This document shows positions 46,733-55,979 of a stretch of DNA of 64,000 nucleotides, piece by piece. A program made the position numbers and the translations under genes. The notes below the pieces were generated by a model. The model did no database searches, was not told the origin of the DNA, and was given only the letters and a program-made list of their open reading frames with translations. The DNA comes from Maritimibacter alkaliphilus HTCC2654 (GTDB lineage: Bacteria > Pseudomonadota > Alphaproteobacteria > Rhodobacterales > Rhodobacteraceae), in contig NZ_CH902578.1 of NCBI RefSeq assembly GCF_000152805.1, positions 3,188,777 to 3,252,776 of the forward strand, in the 5' to 3' direction. Numbering within the stretch: the stretch's first letter is position 1; each line of letters opens with the position of its first letter.

Positions 46733-47550
46733 GCGCGGCCTCGTCTCAGCCGCGGATCGGTCAGGTCGCGCAGACCGTCGCCCATGAGGTTGAGGCCCAG
46801 CACCATCGCGACGATGGCAAGACCGGGCCAGAGGGCGAGGCGCGGGGCTGTGTAGATCATCGTCTGCGCCTCCGACAGCATCCGGCCCCAGCTTGGCGTG
46901 GGTGGCTGCGCGCCGAGGCCGATGTAGCTGAGGGCCGCTTCCGCAAGAATGCCCAGCGAGAACTGGATCGTGCCCTGGACGATCAGCAGGTTCAAGATGT
47001 TGGGCAGGATATGCTCGGCGCTGATCCTGAGCCGCCCCTTACCGGCCACGCGGGCCGCGAGGATGTAGTCGAGGGTCCAGAGGCTGAGTGCGCCGCCGCG
47101 CGTGACACGGGCGAAAACGGGGATGTTGAAAATGCCGATGGCGAGGATCGCGTTCACGGCGGACGGGCCGAAGACGGCGGTAATCAGGATCGCGATGACG
47201 AGCGAAGGGAACGCGAAGACGAGGTCGTTGCCGCGCATGATGATCTCGTCGATCAGCGATCCCCGATTGGCGGCGGCGGCGAGACCCAGCGGCACGCCGA
47301 TGACGATCCCGATGCCGACGGCCACGATGGCGACCGCGATGGAGGTGCGCGCGCCGACCATGAGCATGGACAGCGTGTCGCGCCCGAAATGATCGGTGCC
47401 GAGCCAGTAGGTCGCGCTCGGGGCCTGCATCTTGTCCGCGATGTTCAGCGCGGCGACGTCGTGAGGTGTCCAGACGAAGGACAGGAGCGCGACCAGCACG
47501 AAGAAGGCCGACAGGATCACGCCGAAAATGAGCGTTGCGGGCACCTTCAT
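46729..47550 (-). CDS. ABC transporter permease (DppC type)
   Basis: A 273-residue inner-membrane permease with about six helices. LGTDHFGRDTLSMLMVGAR is the conserved N-terminal segment of DppC-like proteins, and LILAARVAGKG/HILPNILNLLIV is the ATPase-coupling EAA loop. It ends with DGLRDLTDPRLRRG. The ATG overlapping the upstream permease stop was chosen; a much longer upstream frame is a shadow of that gene. Confidence 0.9.
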   Translation of the reverse strand: MKVPATLIFGVILSAFFVLVALLSFVWTPHDVAALNIADKMQAPSATYWLGTDHFGRDTLSMLMVGARTSIAVAIVAVGIGIVIGVPLGLAAAANRGSLIDEIIMRGNDLVFAFPSLVIAILITAVFGPSAVNAILAIGIFNIPVFARVTRGGALSLWTLDYILAARVAGKGRLRISAEHILPNILNLLIVQGTIQFSLGILAEAALSYIGLGAQPPTPSWGRMLSEAQTMIYTAPRLALWPGLAIVAMVLGLNLMGDGLRDLTDPRLRRGRA

Positions 47551-48494
47551 CGTGGCTTCCTCAGCCGCGGATCGACGGCGGCATAGGCGATGTCGACGAG
47601 GAAGGTGACGAGGATCACCGCGAAGACCAGCAGCATGACGAGGCTTTCGACCACGACGAGGTCGCGCTGGGTGATGCCTTGGAAGATCAGGCGACCGAGG
47701 CCGGGCAGGTAAAACACGTTCTCGATGATGATCGCGCCCGCGAGCAGGAACGAGAACTGAAGCCCGATGATGGTGAGCACCGGAATGAGCGCGTTCCTGA
47801 GCGCGTGGCGGGTGGTGGCCTGTCCCCGGCTCAGGCCCTTGGCGCGGGCGGTGCGGATATAGTCCTGCCCGAGCGTTTCGATCAGCGCCGAGCGCATGAC
47901 GCGGGCGAGGATCGAGGCTTGCGGCAGGGCAAGGGCCACGGCGGGCAGGGTCAGTGCCTTCAGTCCGGGCCATAGGCCTGCGTCCCAGCCCGGAAAGCCC
48001 CCCGCGTTGAACCACCTGAGCGTCACGGCGAAGATGAAGACGAGGATCATCGCGAACCAGAAATTCGGCACGGCGATGCCGAGTTGGGTGGCCCCCATGA
48101 TCCCGTAATCCGCCACCGAACCGCGGGTGGAAGCCGCGATCAGACCCACGGGAATCGCGATGATCGTGGAGAGAACCAAGGCGTAGAGCGCAAGCGGCAC
48201 CGAGACGTTCAGGCGCTGGGCGACGAGTTCCGACACCGGCACCTTGTAGGTATAGGACGTTCCGAAATCGCCGGTGAGCATCCCGCCCATCCAGCTGATG
48301 TAGCGTTCCGGGATCGAGCCGTTCAGGCCAAGCTGATCGCGCAGCGCCTCGACCGCTTCGGGGCTTGCATTCATGCCGAGCATATAGGCCGCCGGATCGC
48401 CCGGAATGACCTCGATCACGGCGAAGATCACCACTGACGCCACGACAAGCGACAGGGCGAGGGACAGGGCACGGGTAAGGGCGAACCGCAGCAT
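47547..48494 (-). CDS. ABC transporter permease (DppB type)
   Basis: A 315-residue permease with about six helices. It begins LRFALTRALSLALSLVVASV and has PGDPAAYMLGMNASPEA, the DppB-type periplasmic segment. The ATPase-coupling EAA loop is in YIRTARAKGLSRGQATTRHA near residue 205. First gene of the ABC operon. No binding-protein gene precedes it, unlike most peptide operons; one candidate is at 53705. Confidence 0.92.
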   Translation of the reverse strand: MLRFALTRALSLALSLVVASVVIFAVIEVIPGDPAAYMLGMNASPEAVEALRDQLGLNGSIPERYISWMGGMLTGDFGTSYTYKVPVSELVAQRLNVSVPLALYALVLSTIIAIPVGLIAASTRGSVADYGIMGATQLGIAVPNFWFAMILVFIFAVTLRWFNAGGFPGWDAGLWPGLKALTLPAVALALPQASILARVMRSALIETLGQDYIRTARAKGLSRGQATTRHALRNALIPVLTIIGLQFSFLLAGAIIIENVFYLPGLGRLIFQGITQRDLVVVESLVMLLVFAVILVTFLVDIAYAAVDPRLRKPR

Positions 48495-48611
48495 GGGGGG
48501 AGCCTATGCCGGGGCGTGGGGAGGGGAAAGGGGGATTGCGGCCCGGAGGCATGGCCAAGGCCCGACCCGTCCCGATCGGGCGCCGGGGCCGGTCAGCGGT
48601 TCGCGAAAGGG

Positions 48612-48632
48612 GCGGGCCGACAAGCGGCCCGC
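48612..48632 (-). terminator. GC-rich hairpin past the CoxG-like gene
   Basis: GCGGGCCG and CGGCCCGC form a perfect 8-bp stem around ACAAG, followed on the minus strand by CCCCTTTCG. It lies about 95 bases beyond the CoxG-like stop. The T-run is weak. Confidence 0.35.
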
Positions 48633-48677
48633 GCTCTGGGAGCCTTGGGGTCCGGTTCCCGGACTCGAAGGCGGAAT

Positions 48678-48726
48678 GAGGGGCGCTGCCCCTCAAACTC
48701 CCCGAGGTTTCCGGAAACGAAGAAGA
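48678..48726 (+). repeat. dispersed intergenic repeat, copy C (degenerate)
   Basis: A GAGGGGC/GCCCCTC hairpin (48678-48694), then CTCCCCGAGGTTTCCGGAAA and CGAAGAAG. The hexa-T of the other copies is interrupted (TTTCCGG) and the orientation is opposite to both flanking genes, so this copy seems decayed or displaced. Confidence 0.6.
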
Positions 48727-49254
48727 TCAGGATTTCGAGAATCGGCGCTTCAGCCAGCCTTTCTTGTCGTCCGGCGTGTCGCCCGCGCCCTCGAGTTCGG
48801 TTTCGGCTTCGGCCGGTCCTTCGACCACCTCCTGAAACCGCGTGAAGAACTGGTCGGTCATTTTCTTGGCGAAACCGTCGATGATGCGGCTTCCCAACTG
48901 GGCGAGCTTGCCGCCGACCTTCGCTTCGACTTCGTAGGTCAGCCGCGTGCCGCCCTCGATCTCGTCCAGCCTGACCCTGGCACCGCCCTTGGCGAACCCG
49001 GCGGCACCGCCCTTGCCCTCGCCCATCAGCGTGAGGGCTTCCGGCTGCGTCATGTCCGATAGCGTGACCTGGCCTTTGAAGGTCGCTTTGACCGGACCGA
49101 CCTTCTGCACGACGACCGCCTCGAAGCCGTCCTCGACCGAGCCCGACATTTCCTGACACCCCGGCACGCAGTCTTTCAGGACATCCGGGTCGAGCAGGGC
49201 GTTCCAGACGGTCTGGCGGTCGGCGGCGATGTCACGGGAATCAGTGAGTTCCAT
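48727..49254 (-). CDS. CoxG-like SRPBCC family protein
   Basis: A 175-residue protein of the CoxG (carbon monoxide dehydrogenase subunit G) family. ADRQTVWNALLDPDVLKDCV and PGCQEMSG near residue 30 are the family signature, and the START-like fold ends near residue 145, followed by a charged tail (DKKGWLKRRFSK). CoxG-type proteins help assemble or anchor molybdenum hydroxylases. No such hydroxylase gene is in the window. The ATG is preceded by a weak ribosome site. Confidence 0.85.
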   Translation of the reverse strand: MELTDSRDIAADRQTVWNALLDPDVLKDCVPGCQEMSGSVEDGFEAVVVQKVGPVKATFKGQVTLSDMTQPEALTLMGEGKGGAAGFAKGGARVRLDEIEGGTRLTYEVEAKVGGKLAQLGSRIIDGFAKKMTDQFFTRFQEVVEGPAEAETELEGAGDTPDDKKGWLKRRFSKS

Positions 49255-49546
49255 TGTCTTGTCCTGTCCTCTGGCCCGTCGGATTGGACCGGTCGGGGTG
49301 TCTGCGGTGCGAAGGGGGCGCGCGAGGCATCTGTGGGCCTTTGCCGGCAAGCTCGGTCGTCGCGCGCCCTCAATCATCGGGTCCGGTGATACGCGGCGCG
49401 GCGCGGTCCGACTATGCGACCTTCGTTCAAGTGGCCCGCGCGCGCCTTATTCGACCTTTGGCGCATATTTCGACCCCTTTCCGATTTGTTAGGGTAAGAT
49501 GGACAGACCAGCGCGCGCCTTGCGCCCCAGACGGGACCGAAACCTT

Positions 49547-50224
49547 ATGGACATCACCTCCGCCCTCATCGTCGACGACCATCCGCTGTTCTGCGATGCG
49601 CTCGCCATGACGTTGCAGGCGGTCGGCGGGATCAGGAGCGTCACCACGGCGGGGAGCCTGACGGCCGCGATGGCCGAGGTCGAAGGTGGCGCATCGGTCG
49701 ATCTGATCGTGCTCGACCTCAATCTGCCCGATGTCGACGGGCTCGACGGGTTGATCCGTCTGAGAAAGGCGGCGGGCGTTCCCGTGCTGGTCGTGTCGTC
49801 GATGGCGGACAACCGGATGATTTCCGCGGTGACCGAAAGCGGCGCGTCGGGATTCGTTCCGAAGCATAGCCCGCGCGATGTCTTTCGTGCGGCCATCGAC
49901 ACGATCCGGGCCGACGGCCAATACCTTCCCGATGGTTACGTCACGCCGCAGAAAACCGAGGAGAGCGGCCCGCGCCGGGGCGACGACGCCGCCACGCGCA
50001 TCGCCACGCTTACCAATCAGCAGGCACGCATCCTGCAACTCATCTGCGAGGGCAAGCTGAACAAACAGATCGCTTATGATCTGTCCATCGCCGAGACGAC
50101 GGTGAAGGCGCATGTCACGGCGATCATGCGAAAACTTGGCGTGCAGAGCCGAACGCAGGCGGTTCTGATCGCCAAGGAGACGAGCTTTGCGAGCGTCTTG
50201 CAGGGGGCGGCGCGTCCGGCATAG
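49547..50224 (+). CDS. LuxR-type response regulator
   Basis: A 225-residue regulator. The receiver domain begins with ALIVDDHPLF, has the phospho-acceptor Asp57 in IVLDLNLPD, and a Lys in FVPKHSP near residue 105. The C-terminal LuxR helix-turn-helix contains LTNQQARILQLICEGKLNKQ and AETTVKAHVTAIMRKLGV. It would be phosphorylated by a sensor kinase and bind DNA. It is followed by a FIST protein and a hybrid kinase on the same strand, the likely upstream signal. Confidence 0.92.
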   Translation: MDITSALIVDDHPLFCDALAMTLQAVGGIRSVTTAGSLTAAMAEVEGGASVDLIVLDLNLPDVDGLDGLIRLRKAAGVPVLVVSSMADNRMISAVTESGASGFVPKHSPRDVFRAAIDTIRADGQYLPDGYVTPQKTEESGPRRGDDAATRIATLTNQQARILQLICEGKLNKQIAYDLSIAETTVKAHVTAIMRKLGVQSRTQAVLIAKETSFASVLQGAARPA

Positions 50225-50258
50225 GCTCGCCTCCGGGGGGAAATGAGGGAGGAGCCGT

Positions 50259-51434
50259 GTGGGCCAGCTCGACGCTGCCGCACTGACACGCAGCTATCCC
50301 GCAGACGTTCTGCGGACGGTCCATCTGCGCCACGACGACCTCGACAGCCTCGCCGGGCTTGCGGACCGGATGCGCCCGGAGGACATGGAACTGATCGTTC
50401 TGTTCGTCTCGTCGATGGCCGATTTCGACGAGGTTCTCGCCCGCATCAGCGCCTGTTGCGCGGGCACGCATGTGATCGGGTGTTCGACGGCGGGTGAGAT
50501 TTCGCCCGACGGCTATGCCGAGGGTGAGATCGTCGCGGTCGGTTTCCCCCGCGATCTGTTTCGCGCGAAGATCCACCTTATTCCCGATCTCGACGATATC
50601 GCGCCGCAGAACCTGATCGACCGCATGATCCAGAGCCGGGGCGAGCTGGACTCCGAAAAGCCGGACTGGCGTTTTGAATTCAACTTCGTGCTGATCGACG
50701 GGCTGTCCAAACGCGAAGACGCGCTGACATCGGGGTTGGCGATGGGTCTGGGCCCGGTGCCGCTGTTCGGCGGCTCGGCGGGGGATGGGACCGATTTCGA
50801 AGAGACCTTCGTTCTTTACGATGGTCAGGCCTATCGCAATGCCGCCGTACTGGCGCAGTTTCGCACGCGTTGCCCGGTGCGCGTGTTCAAGACCGACCAC
50901 CTGATCCCGTCCGACACGCGCATGGTTGTGACCGGCGCCGACCCGGAGCGGCGCACGGTGCATGAGATCAACGCCGAACCGGCCGCTCGCGAATATGCCC
51001 GCATCCTCGGCAAAGACCCGGAGCAGCTGACGACCTTCACCTTCGCGGCCCATCCCGTCGTCGTGCGGATCGGTGGGCAGCACCATGTGCGCGCCATCCA
51101 GCGGGTCGCCGAGAACGGCGATCTCGTCTTTTTTTCGGCGATCGACGAGGGTCTTGTCCTGACGCTGGCCGAGGCCGAGAACATGGTGGATCACCTGCGT
51201 CGCGAGCTTGGGGCGCTGTCCGATGACGGGCCGCCCGCCAATATCCTCGGCTGCGACTGCCTGCTTCGCCGGATGGAGGCGCAGGAGAACCAGATGACCG
51301 GGGAAATCTCGTCGCTGCTGCGGGAAAACCGGGTGATCGGGTTCTCGACCTACGGCGAGCAGTTCAACTCGATGCATGTGAACCAGACCCTGACCGGCGT
51401 GGCGATCTATCCGCCCGAGGAGGACGGGCCATGA
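50259..51434 (+). CDS. FIST-domain sensor protein (NosP-like)
   Basis: A 391-residue protein with an N-terminal FIST region (HVIGCSTAGEISPDGY near residue 75, LFGGSAGDGTDFEETFV near residue 170) and a C-terminal FIST_C region. FIST proteins of this kind include NosP, a haem-based nitric oxide sensor encoded beside the kinase NahK in pseudomonads. Here the next gene is a NahK-like kinase with a 4-base overlap. A haem ligand cannot be confirmed from sequence alone. The GTG start follows GGGAGGAG. Confidence 0.85.
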   Translation: MGQLDAAALTRSYPADVLRTVHLRHDDLDSLAGLADRMRPEDMELIVLFVSSMADFDEVLARISACCAGTHVIGCSTAGEISPDGYAEGEIVAVGFPRDLFRAKIHLIPDLDDIAPQNLIDRMIQSRGELDSEKPDWRFEFNFVLIDGLSKREDALTSGLAMGLGPVPLFGGSAGDGTDFEETFVLYDGQAYRNAAVLAQFRTRCPVRVFKTDHLIPSDTRMVVTGADPERRTVHEINAEPAAREYARILGKDPEQLTTFTFAAHPVVVRIGGQHHVRAIQRVAENGDLVFFSAIDEGLVLTLAEAENMVDHLRRELGALSDDGPPANILGCDCLLRRMEAQENQMTGEISSLLRENRVIGFSTYGEQFNSMHVNQTLTGVAIYPPEEDGP

Positions 51435-53629
51435 TGTGCGGTATCCTCAACCCCGAGGACCCGATCGAGCGGCAGAACGAAAAGCTCATCAAGATCAGCG
51501 AGGCGCTGATGCGCCGGATCGAACAGAACACCGATGCTGAAGGCGCGGCCTATGCCCAGTTCCAGCGGGCGGCCATGCTGGAGGAAGAGGTGCAGGAGCG
51601 CACCCGCGATCTGGAACATGCGCTCGACCTGCTCAACACCTCGAACGCGAAACTCGCCGAGGCGAACCGCGAGGCGGAAGAGGCGCGCTCGAACCTCGCC
51701 AATGCCATCGAGACCATTCAGGAAGGGTTCGCGCTGTTCGATCCCGACGAGAAGCTCGTCATGTGCAACAGCCGCTTCGGGCTGCACATGCCCGACATTC
51801 GTGCGGCGTTCGTGCCGGGGCTCGATTTCCACGACTACGTGCAACTCATCAGCCGGTCGCGGTTCCGCGAACATGCCGACAGCGAAGCGCCGGAGGACTG
51901 GGCGCGCGGGAGGTTGGAACGACACAAGGACGACCACGTCATCTTCAATGTGCGGATGATCTGGAATCGATGGGTGCAGGTGTCCGAGCATCGCACGCCG
52001 GACGGCGGCACCGTCATCATCCAGACCGACGTGACCGACATCATGCGGCTCGAGCGGCAGGAACGCGAACGAATGCTCGACGATCAGGCGCGGGTCATTC
52101 AGGCGACGCTCGAACAGCTCAATCAGGGCGTCTGCATCTTCGATGCGCAGGCCCGGCTGGTGGGCTGGAACCAGAGGGTCGGGGAACTCCTGTCGATGCC
52201 GGCCACGCTCATGCGGATGGGGATCCGGTTTTCCACGCTGCTCGACCGGTTTCGCGACGATATCTCGTTCACCGACGGAACCACCATCGAAACGGTCGAG
52301 GCCTGGGTGCAGATGCCCGGTGGCCGCCCGCCGGTCAATTTTGAGGTCAAGCGCGGCCCCATGCTGATCCTTGCGGTGACGGCGCAGGAAATGCCGGATC
52401 AGGGGTTCGTCATCAGCTTCACGGACGTGACGGCAGAACGTGCGGCGGTCCGTGCGATCAAGGATGCCAACGAAATGCTCGAAGCGCGGGTGGCGGAACG
52501 CACCCTCGCCCTAAAGGAGGCCCTGTCGGAAGCGGAGCGCGCGAATGCGTCGAAGTCCCGTTTCGTGGCGGCTGCGAGCCATGACCTCCTGCAACCGCTC
52601 TCGGCCGCGAAACTCTATCTGGCGTCGCTGGAAGGCGAGGGGGAAAGCCCTGTCGTGGCTAAGGTCAGCCGGGCTTTGGAAAGCGTCGAACACATTCTCG
52701 ACGCCCTTCTCGACATCTCGAAACTCGATATCGGCAAGGCCGCGCTGCACGAAGCGCCGGTCTCGGTGGGGACCGTGCTTGCGCAGCTGGGCGAGGAACT
52801 CATGCCCGTCGCGCGGCAGAAGGGCCTCGATTTGCGGATGGTCTCGACGAGCGCGGTGGTGCGTAGCGACCCGACCTATCTTCGGCGCATCCTGCAAAAC
52901 CTCGTCTCGAACGCGCTGCGTTACACGGACAGGGGCCGGGTGCTTGTCGGTGCACGGCATGTGCCGCGCGGGGTGCGGATCGAAGTCTGGGATACCGGTC
53001 CCGGCATTCCCGAAGATCAGCAGCAGGCGATTTTCGACGAATTTCGCCGCCTCAACGCCTCTGCCAGCGCCGCCGAGGGCATGGGGCTTGGCCTCGCCAT
53101 CGTCGAGCGGGCTTGCCGGCTTTTGGGGCATGACCTGACGCTCACCTCGGCACCGGGCATCGGCACGTGTTTCCGGGTCACGCTGCCCCTGCATGACGGC
53201 GCGGCGCTTCATCCCGAACAGGCGGCGCCGCGGGGCTGGAACGCGCCACGAAACCTCGGCGCGGAACTCGTCCTCCTGATCGAGAACGACGCGGATGTTC
53301 TGCGCGCACTCACCACGATCCTCGAAAAATGGGACTTGTCCGTGCTCGCCGCCAGGAGCGAGGCGGAGGCGCATGACTTGGTGGACGAGGTCGGCGTCGC
53401 CCCGGACGCGATCATCGCCGATTACCAGCTTGACGACGACAGGCTCGGCACCGATGCGATTGCATCGCTCAGGGGGCGCCTTGGCCCGATCCCGGCCTGT
53501 ATCGTCTCTGCGAACCGAAGCCCCGAACTGATCGCAGCCTGTGGCAAGCTCGGCCTCACGTTGTTTCCAAAACCACTGGAGCCGGCCCGGCTTGCGGCTT
53601 TCCTTGCGAACGTCGAAGCGAGCACCTGA
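51431..53629 (+). CDS. PAS-domain hybrid sensor histidine kinase (NahK-like)
   Basis: A 732-residue cytoplasmic kinase. An N-terminal coiled coil (about 20-95) leads to two PAS regions (around 96-210 and 220-345), then a dimerisation domain with His384 in AAASHDLLQPLSAAKLYL. The ATPase domain has QNLVSNALRY, DTGPGIPED and GMGLGLAIVE. A C-terminal receiver has Asp664 in AIIADYQLDDD. The S-H-D-L-L-Q-P-L form of the H-box is that of NahK/ErcS-type kinases. No transmembrane segment is present, so the signal likely comes from the FIST partner. Confidence 0.92.
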   Translation: MMCGILNPEDPIERQNEKLIKISEALMRRIEQNTDAEGAAYAQFQRAAMLEEEVQERTRDLEHALDLLNTSNAKLAEANREAEEARSNLANAIETIQEGFALFDPDEKLVMCNSRFGLHMPDIRAAFVPGLDFHDYVQLISRSRFREHADSEAPEDWARGRLERHKDDHVIFNVRMIWNRWVQVSEHRTPDGGTVIIQTDVTDIMRLERQERERMLDDQARVIQATLEQLNQGVCIFDAQARLVGWNQRVGELLSMPATLMRMGIRFSTLLDRFRDDISFTDGTTIETVEAWVQMPGGRPPVNFEVKRGPMLILAVTAQEMPDQGFVISFTDVTAERAAVRAIKDANEMLEARVAERTLALKEALSEAERANASKSRFVAAASHDLLQPLSAAKLYLASLEGEGESPVVAKVSRALESVEHILDALLDISKLDIGKAALHEAPVSVGTVLAQLGEELMPVARQKGLDLRMVSTSAVVRSDPTYLRRILQNLVSNALRYTDRGRVLVGARHVPRGVRIEVWDTGPGIPEDQQQAIFDEFRRLNASASAAEGMGLGLAIVERACRLLGHDLTLTSAPGIGTCFRVTLPLHDGAALHPEQAAPRGWNAPRNLGAELVLLIENDADVLRALTTILEKWDLSVLAARSEAEAHDLVDEVGVAPDAIIADYQLDDDRLGTDAIASLRGRLGPIPACIVSANRSPELIAACGKLGLTLFPKPLEPARLAAFLANVEAST

Positions 53630-53657
53630 CCCCCCCTCCGTTCTATCGACAAAGGAA

Positions 53658-53685
53658 AAGGGCACCGGGTTGCCCCGATGCCCTT
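53658..53685. terminator. bidirectional terminator between convergent genes
   Basis: AAGGGCACCGGG pairs with CCCGATGCCCTT (11 of 12 positions) around TTGC. On the minus strand the stem runs into TTTTCCTTTG, serving the binding-protein gene ending at 53705; on the plus strand it can end the kinase transcript. Confidence 0.75.
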
Positions 53686-53704
53686 CCCAATCCATCACGC
53701 GGGT

Positions 53705-55174
53705 TTATTCGACCCAGCGCACGCCCGTCAGATCGTTCGCCTGCGTGGGCGCGTTTTCCCACATGCCTTCGATCTTGGCGTTGATGACGCCGACCTTCGC
53801 AAGCTGGAACAGGTAGCCGTTGACGAAGTCCTCGGCGATCACCTGTTGTGCCTGCTGGTTCAGCTCGGTCCTCATGCCGGGTTCCGAGGTGACCGAAAGC
53901 TCTTCGATCAGGGCCTGGAAATCGGCATTGTCGTACTGGAAGTAGTAGTCGGGCCGCGCGTAGATGTTGATGTCCTGCGGTTCGGTATGGCTGACGATGG
54001 TCAGGTCGAAATCCTTGCCGCCGAACACCTGCTCAAGCCACTGCGCCCATTCGAGGTTGGTGATCTCGGTCTCGATACCCACTTCGCGCAGTTGGCTCGC
54101 GATGATCTCGCCGCCGTTGCGGGCATAGCCGGGGGGCGGCAGCATCATGCGCAGGGTCAGGTCGGTGGCACCCGCTTCTTCCAGCAGCGCCTTGGCCTTT
54201 TCCGGGTCGTAGTTCGACATCTCGGTGAGGTCGACATAGTCCGGGTTGTGCGGCGCGAAATGCGTGCCGATGGGCGTGCCATAGCCGAACATGGCGCCGT
54301 CGATGATGTCCTGACGGTTGATCGCGTGGCTGATCGCCTCGCGCACGCGCACGTCGTCCAGCGGCGGCTGCTTGTTGTTCATGGCGAGGATGGTCTCGCC
54401 TTCGGTCGAGCCCACGACCACCTCGAACCGCGGATCGCTTTCGAACTGCGACAAAAGCTCGACCGCCGGGAAGTTCGGGAAGGCGTCGATGTCGCCCGCC
54501 ATCATCGCGGCGAAGGCGGCGTTGCCGTCCGAGATGAACTTGAAGGTCGCCGTCGACAGCGCGACCGGCTCGCCCCAGTAATTCTCGTTGCGCACCAGCG
54601 TCACGTGATCGCCCTGCACCCATTCCGAAAAGGTGAAGGGGCCGGTGCCGATCGGGGTCGTCGCCAGTTGTTCGACCGTTTCCGGTGCCACGATCACCGC
54701 GTCGCCCCAGGCCATGTTGAACGGGAAGTTGCCGTTGGGTTCGGACAACGTGACTTCGACGGTCAGCGGCCCTGCGGCGGTCACGCTTTCGATGCCCGCG
54801 AACAGCGCCTTCTGCGCGTTGGTCGAATCCTCGGCGCGTGCGCGGTCGAGCGAGAAGACCACGTCATCGGCGTTCATCTCGGACCCGTCGTGGAACGTCA
54901 CGCCTTCGTTGAGGTAGAAGGTATAGACCATCCCGTCTTCGCTGACGTCCCAGTCTTTCGCCAGTGCCGGCTGGACCGAGCCGTCGGGTCCGAAGCGCGT
55001 GAGACCCTCGAACACGTTGGCATAGACAACCTCATCGATGGCGGCCGCAGCGCCGCCGGTCGGGTCGAGGTTGGGCGGCTCCAGCACCATACCGATGCTG
55101 ATGGTGTCTTGTTGGGCGAGTGCGGGCCCCGCGACAAGCGCAAGCGCAGCCGCGGTCAGATGCAGGTGTTTCAT
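53705..55174 (-). CDS. ABC transporter substrate-binding protein (peptide/nickel type)
   Basis: A 489-residue periplasmic binding protein of family 5. It has a signal peptide (KHLHLTAAALALVAGPALA), then LEPPNLDPTGGAAAAIDEV, the usual first strand, and LNEGVTFHDGSEMNADDVVF near residue 95. The ATG just before the signal was chosen. No permease or ATPase lies next to it; the ABC permease and ATPase genes 5 kb away at 45146-48494 lack a binding protein, so this may be the partner, separated by the sensor genes. Confidence 0.92.
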   Translation of the reverse strand: MKHLHLTAAALALVAGPALAQQDTISIGMVLEPPNLDPTGGAAAAIDEVVYANVFEGLTRFGPDGSVQPALAKDWDVSEDGMVYTFYLNEGVTFHDGSEMNADDVVFSLDRARAEDSTNAQKALFAGIESVTAAGPLTVEVTLSEPNGNFPFNMAWGDAVIVAPETVEQLATTPIGTGPFTFSEWVQGDHVTLVRNENYWGEPVALSTATFKFISDGNAAFAAMMAGDIDAFPNFPAVELLSQFESDPRFEVVVGSTEGETILAMNNKQPPLDDVRVREAISHAINRQDIIDGAMFGYGTPIGTHFAPHNPDYVDLTEMSNYDPEKAKALLEEAGATDLTLRMMLPPPGYARNGGEIIASQLREVGIETEITNLEWAQWLEQVFGGKDFDLTIVSHTEPQDINIYARPDYYFQYDNADFQALIEELSVTSEPGMRTELNQQAQQVIAEDFVNGYLFQLAKVGVINAKIEGMWENAPTQANDLTGVRWVE

Positions 55175-55294
55175 GGAATCTCCCTCTTGGTTCTCGTTGG
55201 TCTTTTCGCCCATTCAAGGCGAGGCGCCGTCACGTGGCAAGGCACATTCGCCTGATGGTTGACGTAACGTCCATCGGTAAGGCCCCGGAACGGG

Positions 55295-55972
55295 TTACTT
55301 TCCCGTCCAGCTTTTCCACCACCGGGTCACGCGCCCGCGCCGTTCGTCGGCATAGGCATCGACCTTGTCCCATGCGTCCCGCCCGTCCTGCATACGCGGA
55401 TCGATGGCGCGTTCGCGGAACTGTCGCCACATCGCGCGGACGAACAGGATCGCGGCGCCCAGCAGAATGAAGAAGATGATGTTGAACCACGGGATCACGG
55501 TCACATTCGGCCCTTCGACCGGCTTGATCGCGATCATGTTGGGATAGATCGTGAAGAACCGGTTGCGCCAGCCGTATTTGGTGATGACCACCCATTGCTC
55601 GTTGCCGGGAGAGGATACGTTCGCCAGCGCCTCGGCCTGCAAATCGGACGAGTCGAACTTGAAATAGGGCGGCCAGATCCAACCCGTATCCTCGTTGCGG
55701 TAAACGAACACCCGCTCGCTGTCGCGCTGGAAGAAGCCGAAGAACCACGTGCGTTTCTTGACCGTGTTGATGAGCCGCACGTCGCGCGTCGGCATATCCG
55801 TATTGGCGCTGTCGGTCTGGGCGTAGAACGGACGGTTGAGCGCCGAGAAATCCATGCGGATGATCTCGGTCCCGGTGATCCGGGCCACGTCGTGCCGGGG
55901 CAGCACGTAGTAGAGCAGCAGCGCGAAGGCGACGACCAGAATGGTTACGATCGTGTTGCGGACATAGCGCAT
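55295..55972 (-). CDS. DUF1523 family membrane protein
   Basis: A 225-residue protein with an N-terminal helix (NTIVTILVVAFALLLYYVL, residues 6-24) and a second one near 165-185 (FNIIFFILLGAAILFVRAMW). Between them lies the DUF1523 region with ARITGTEIIRMDF and VFVYRNEDTGWIWPPYFKFD. The family is known mainly from Rhodobacterales and has no assigned role. It is the last gene of the AAA ATPase operon, 7 bases after the 91-residue membrane protein. Confidence 0.8.
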   Translation of the reverse strand: MRYVRNTIVTILVVAFALLLYYVLPRHDVARITGTEIIRMDFSALNRPFYAQTDSANTDMPTRDVRLINTVKKRTWFFGFFQRDSERVFVYRNEDTGWIWPPYFKFDSSDLQAEALANVSSPGNEQWVVITKYGWRNRFFTIYPNMIAIKPVEGPNVTVIPWFNIIFFILLGAAILFVRAMWRQFRERAIDPRMQDGRDAWDKVDAYADERRGRVTRWWKSWTGK

Positions 55973-55979
55973 AGGGGCC

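Noticed and set aside
46729..48696. A single 655-codon permease reading across both ABC permease genes
   Set aside because: Only the last 273 codons encode permease sequence; the earlier part is an out-of-frame reading of the DppB-type gene.
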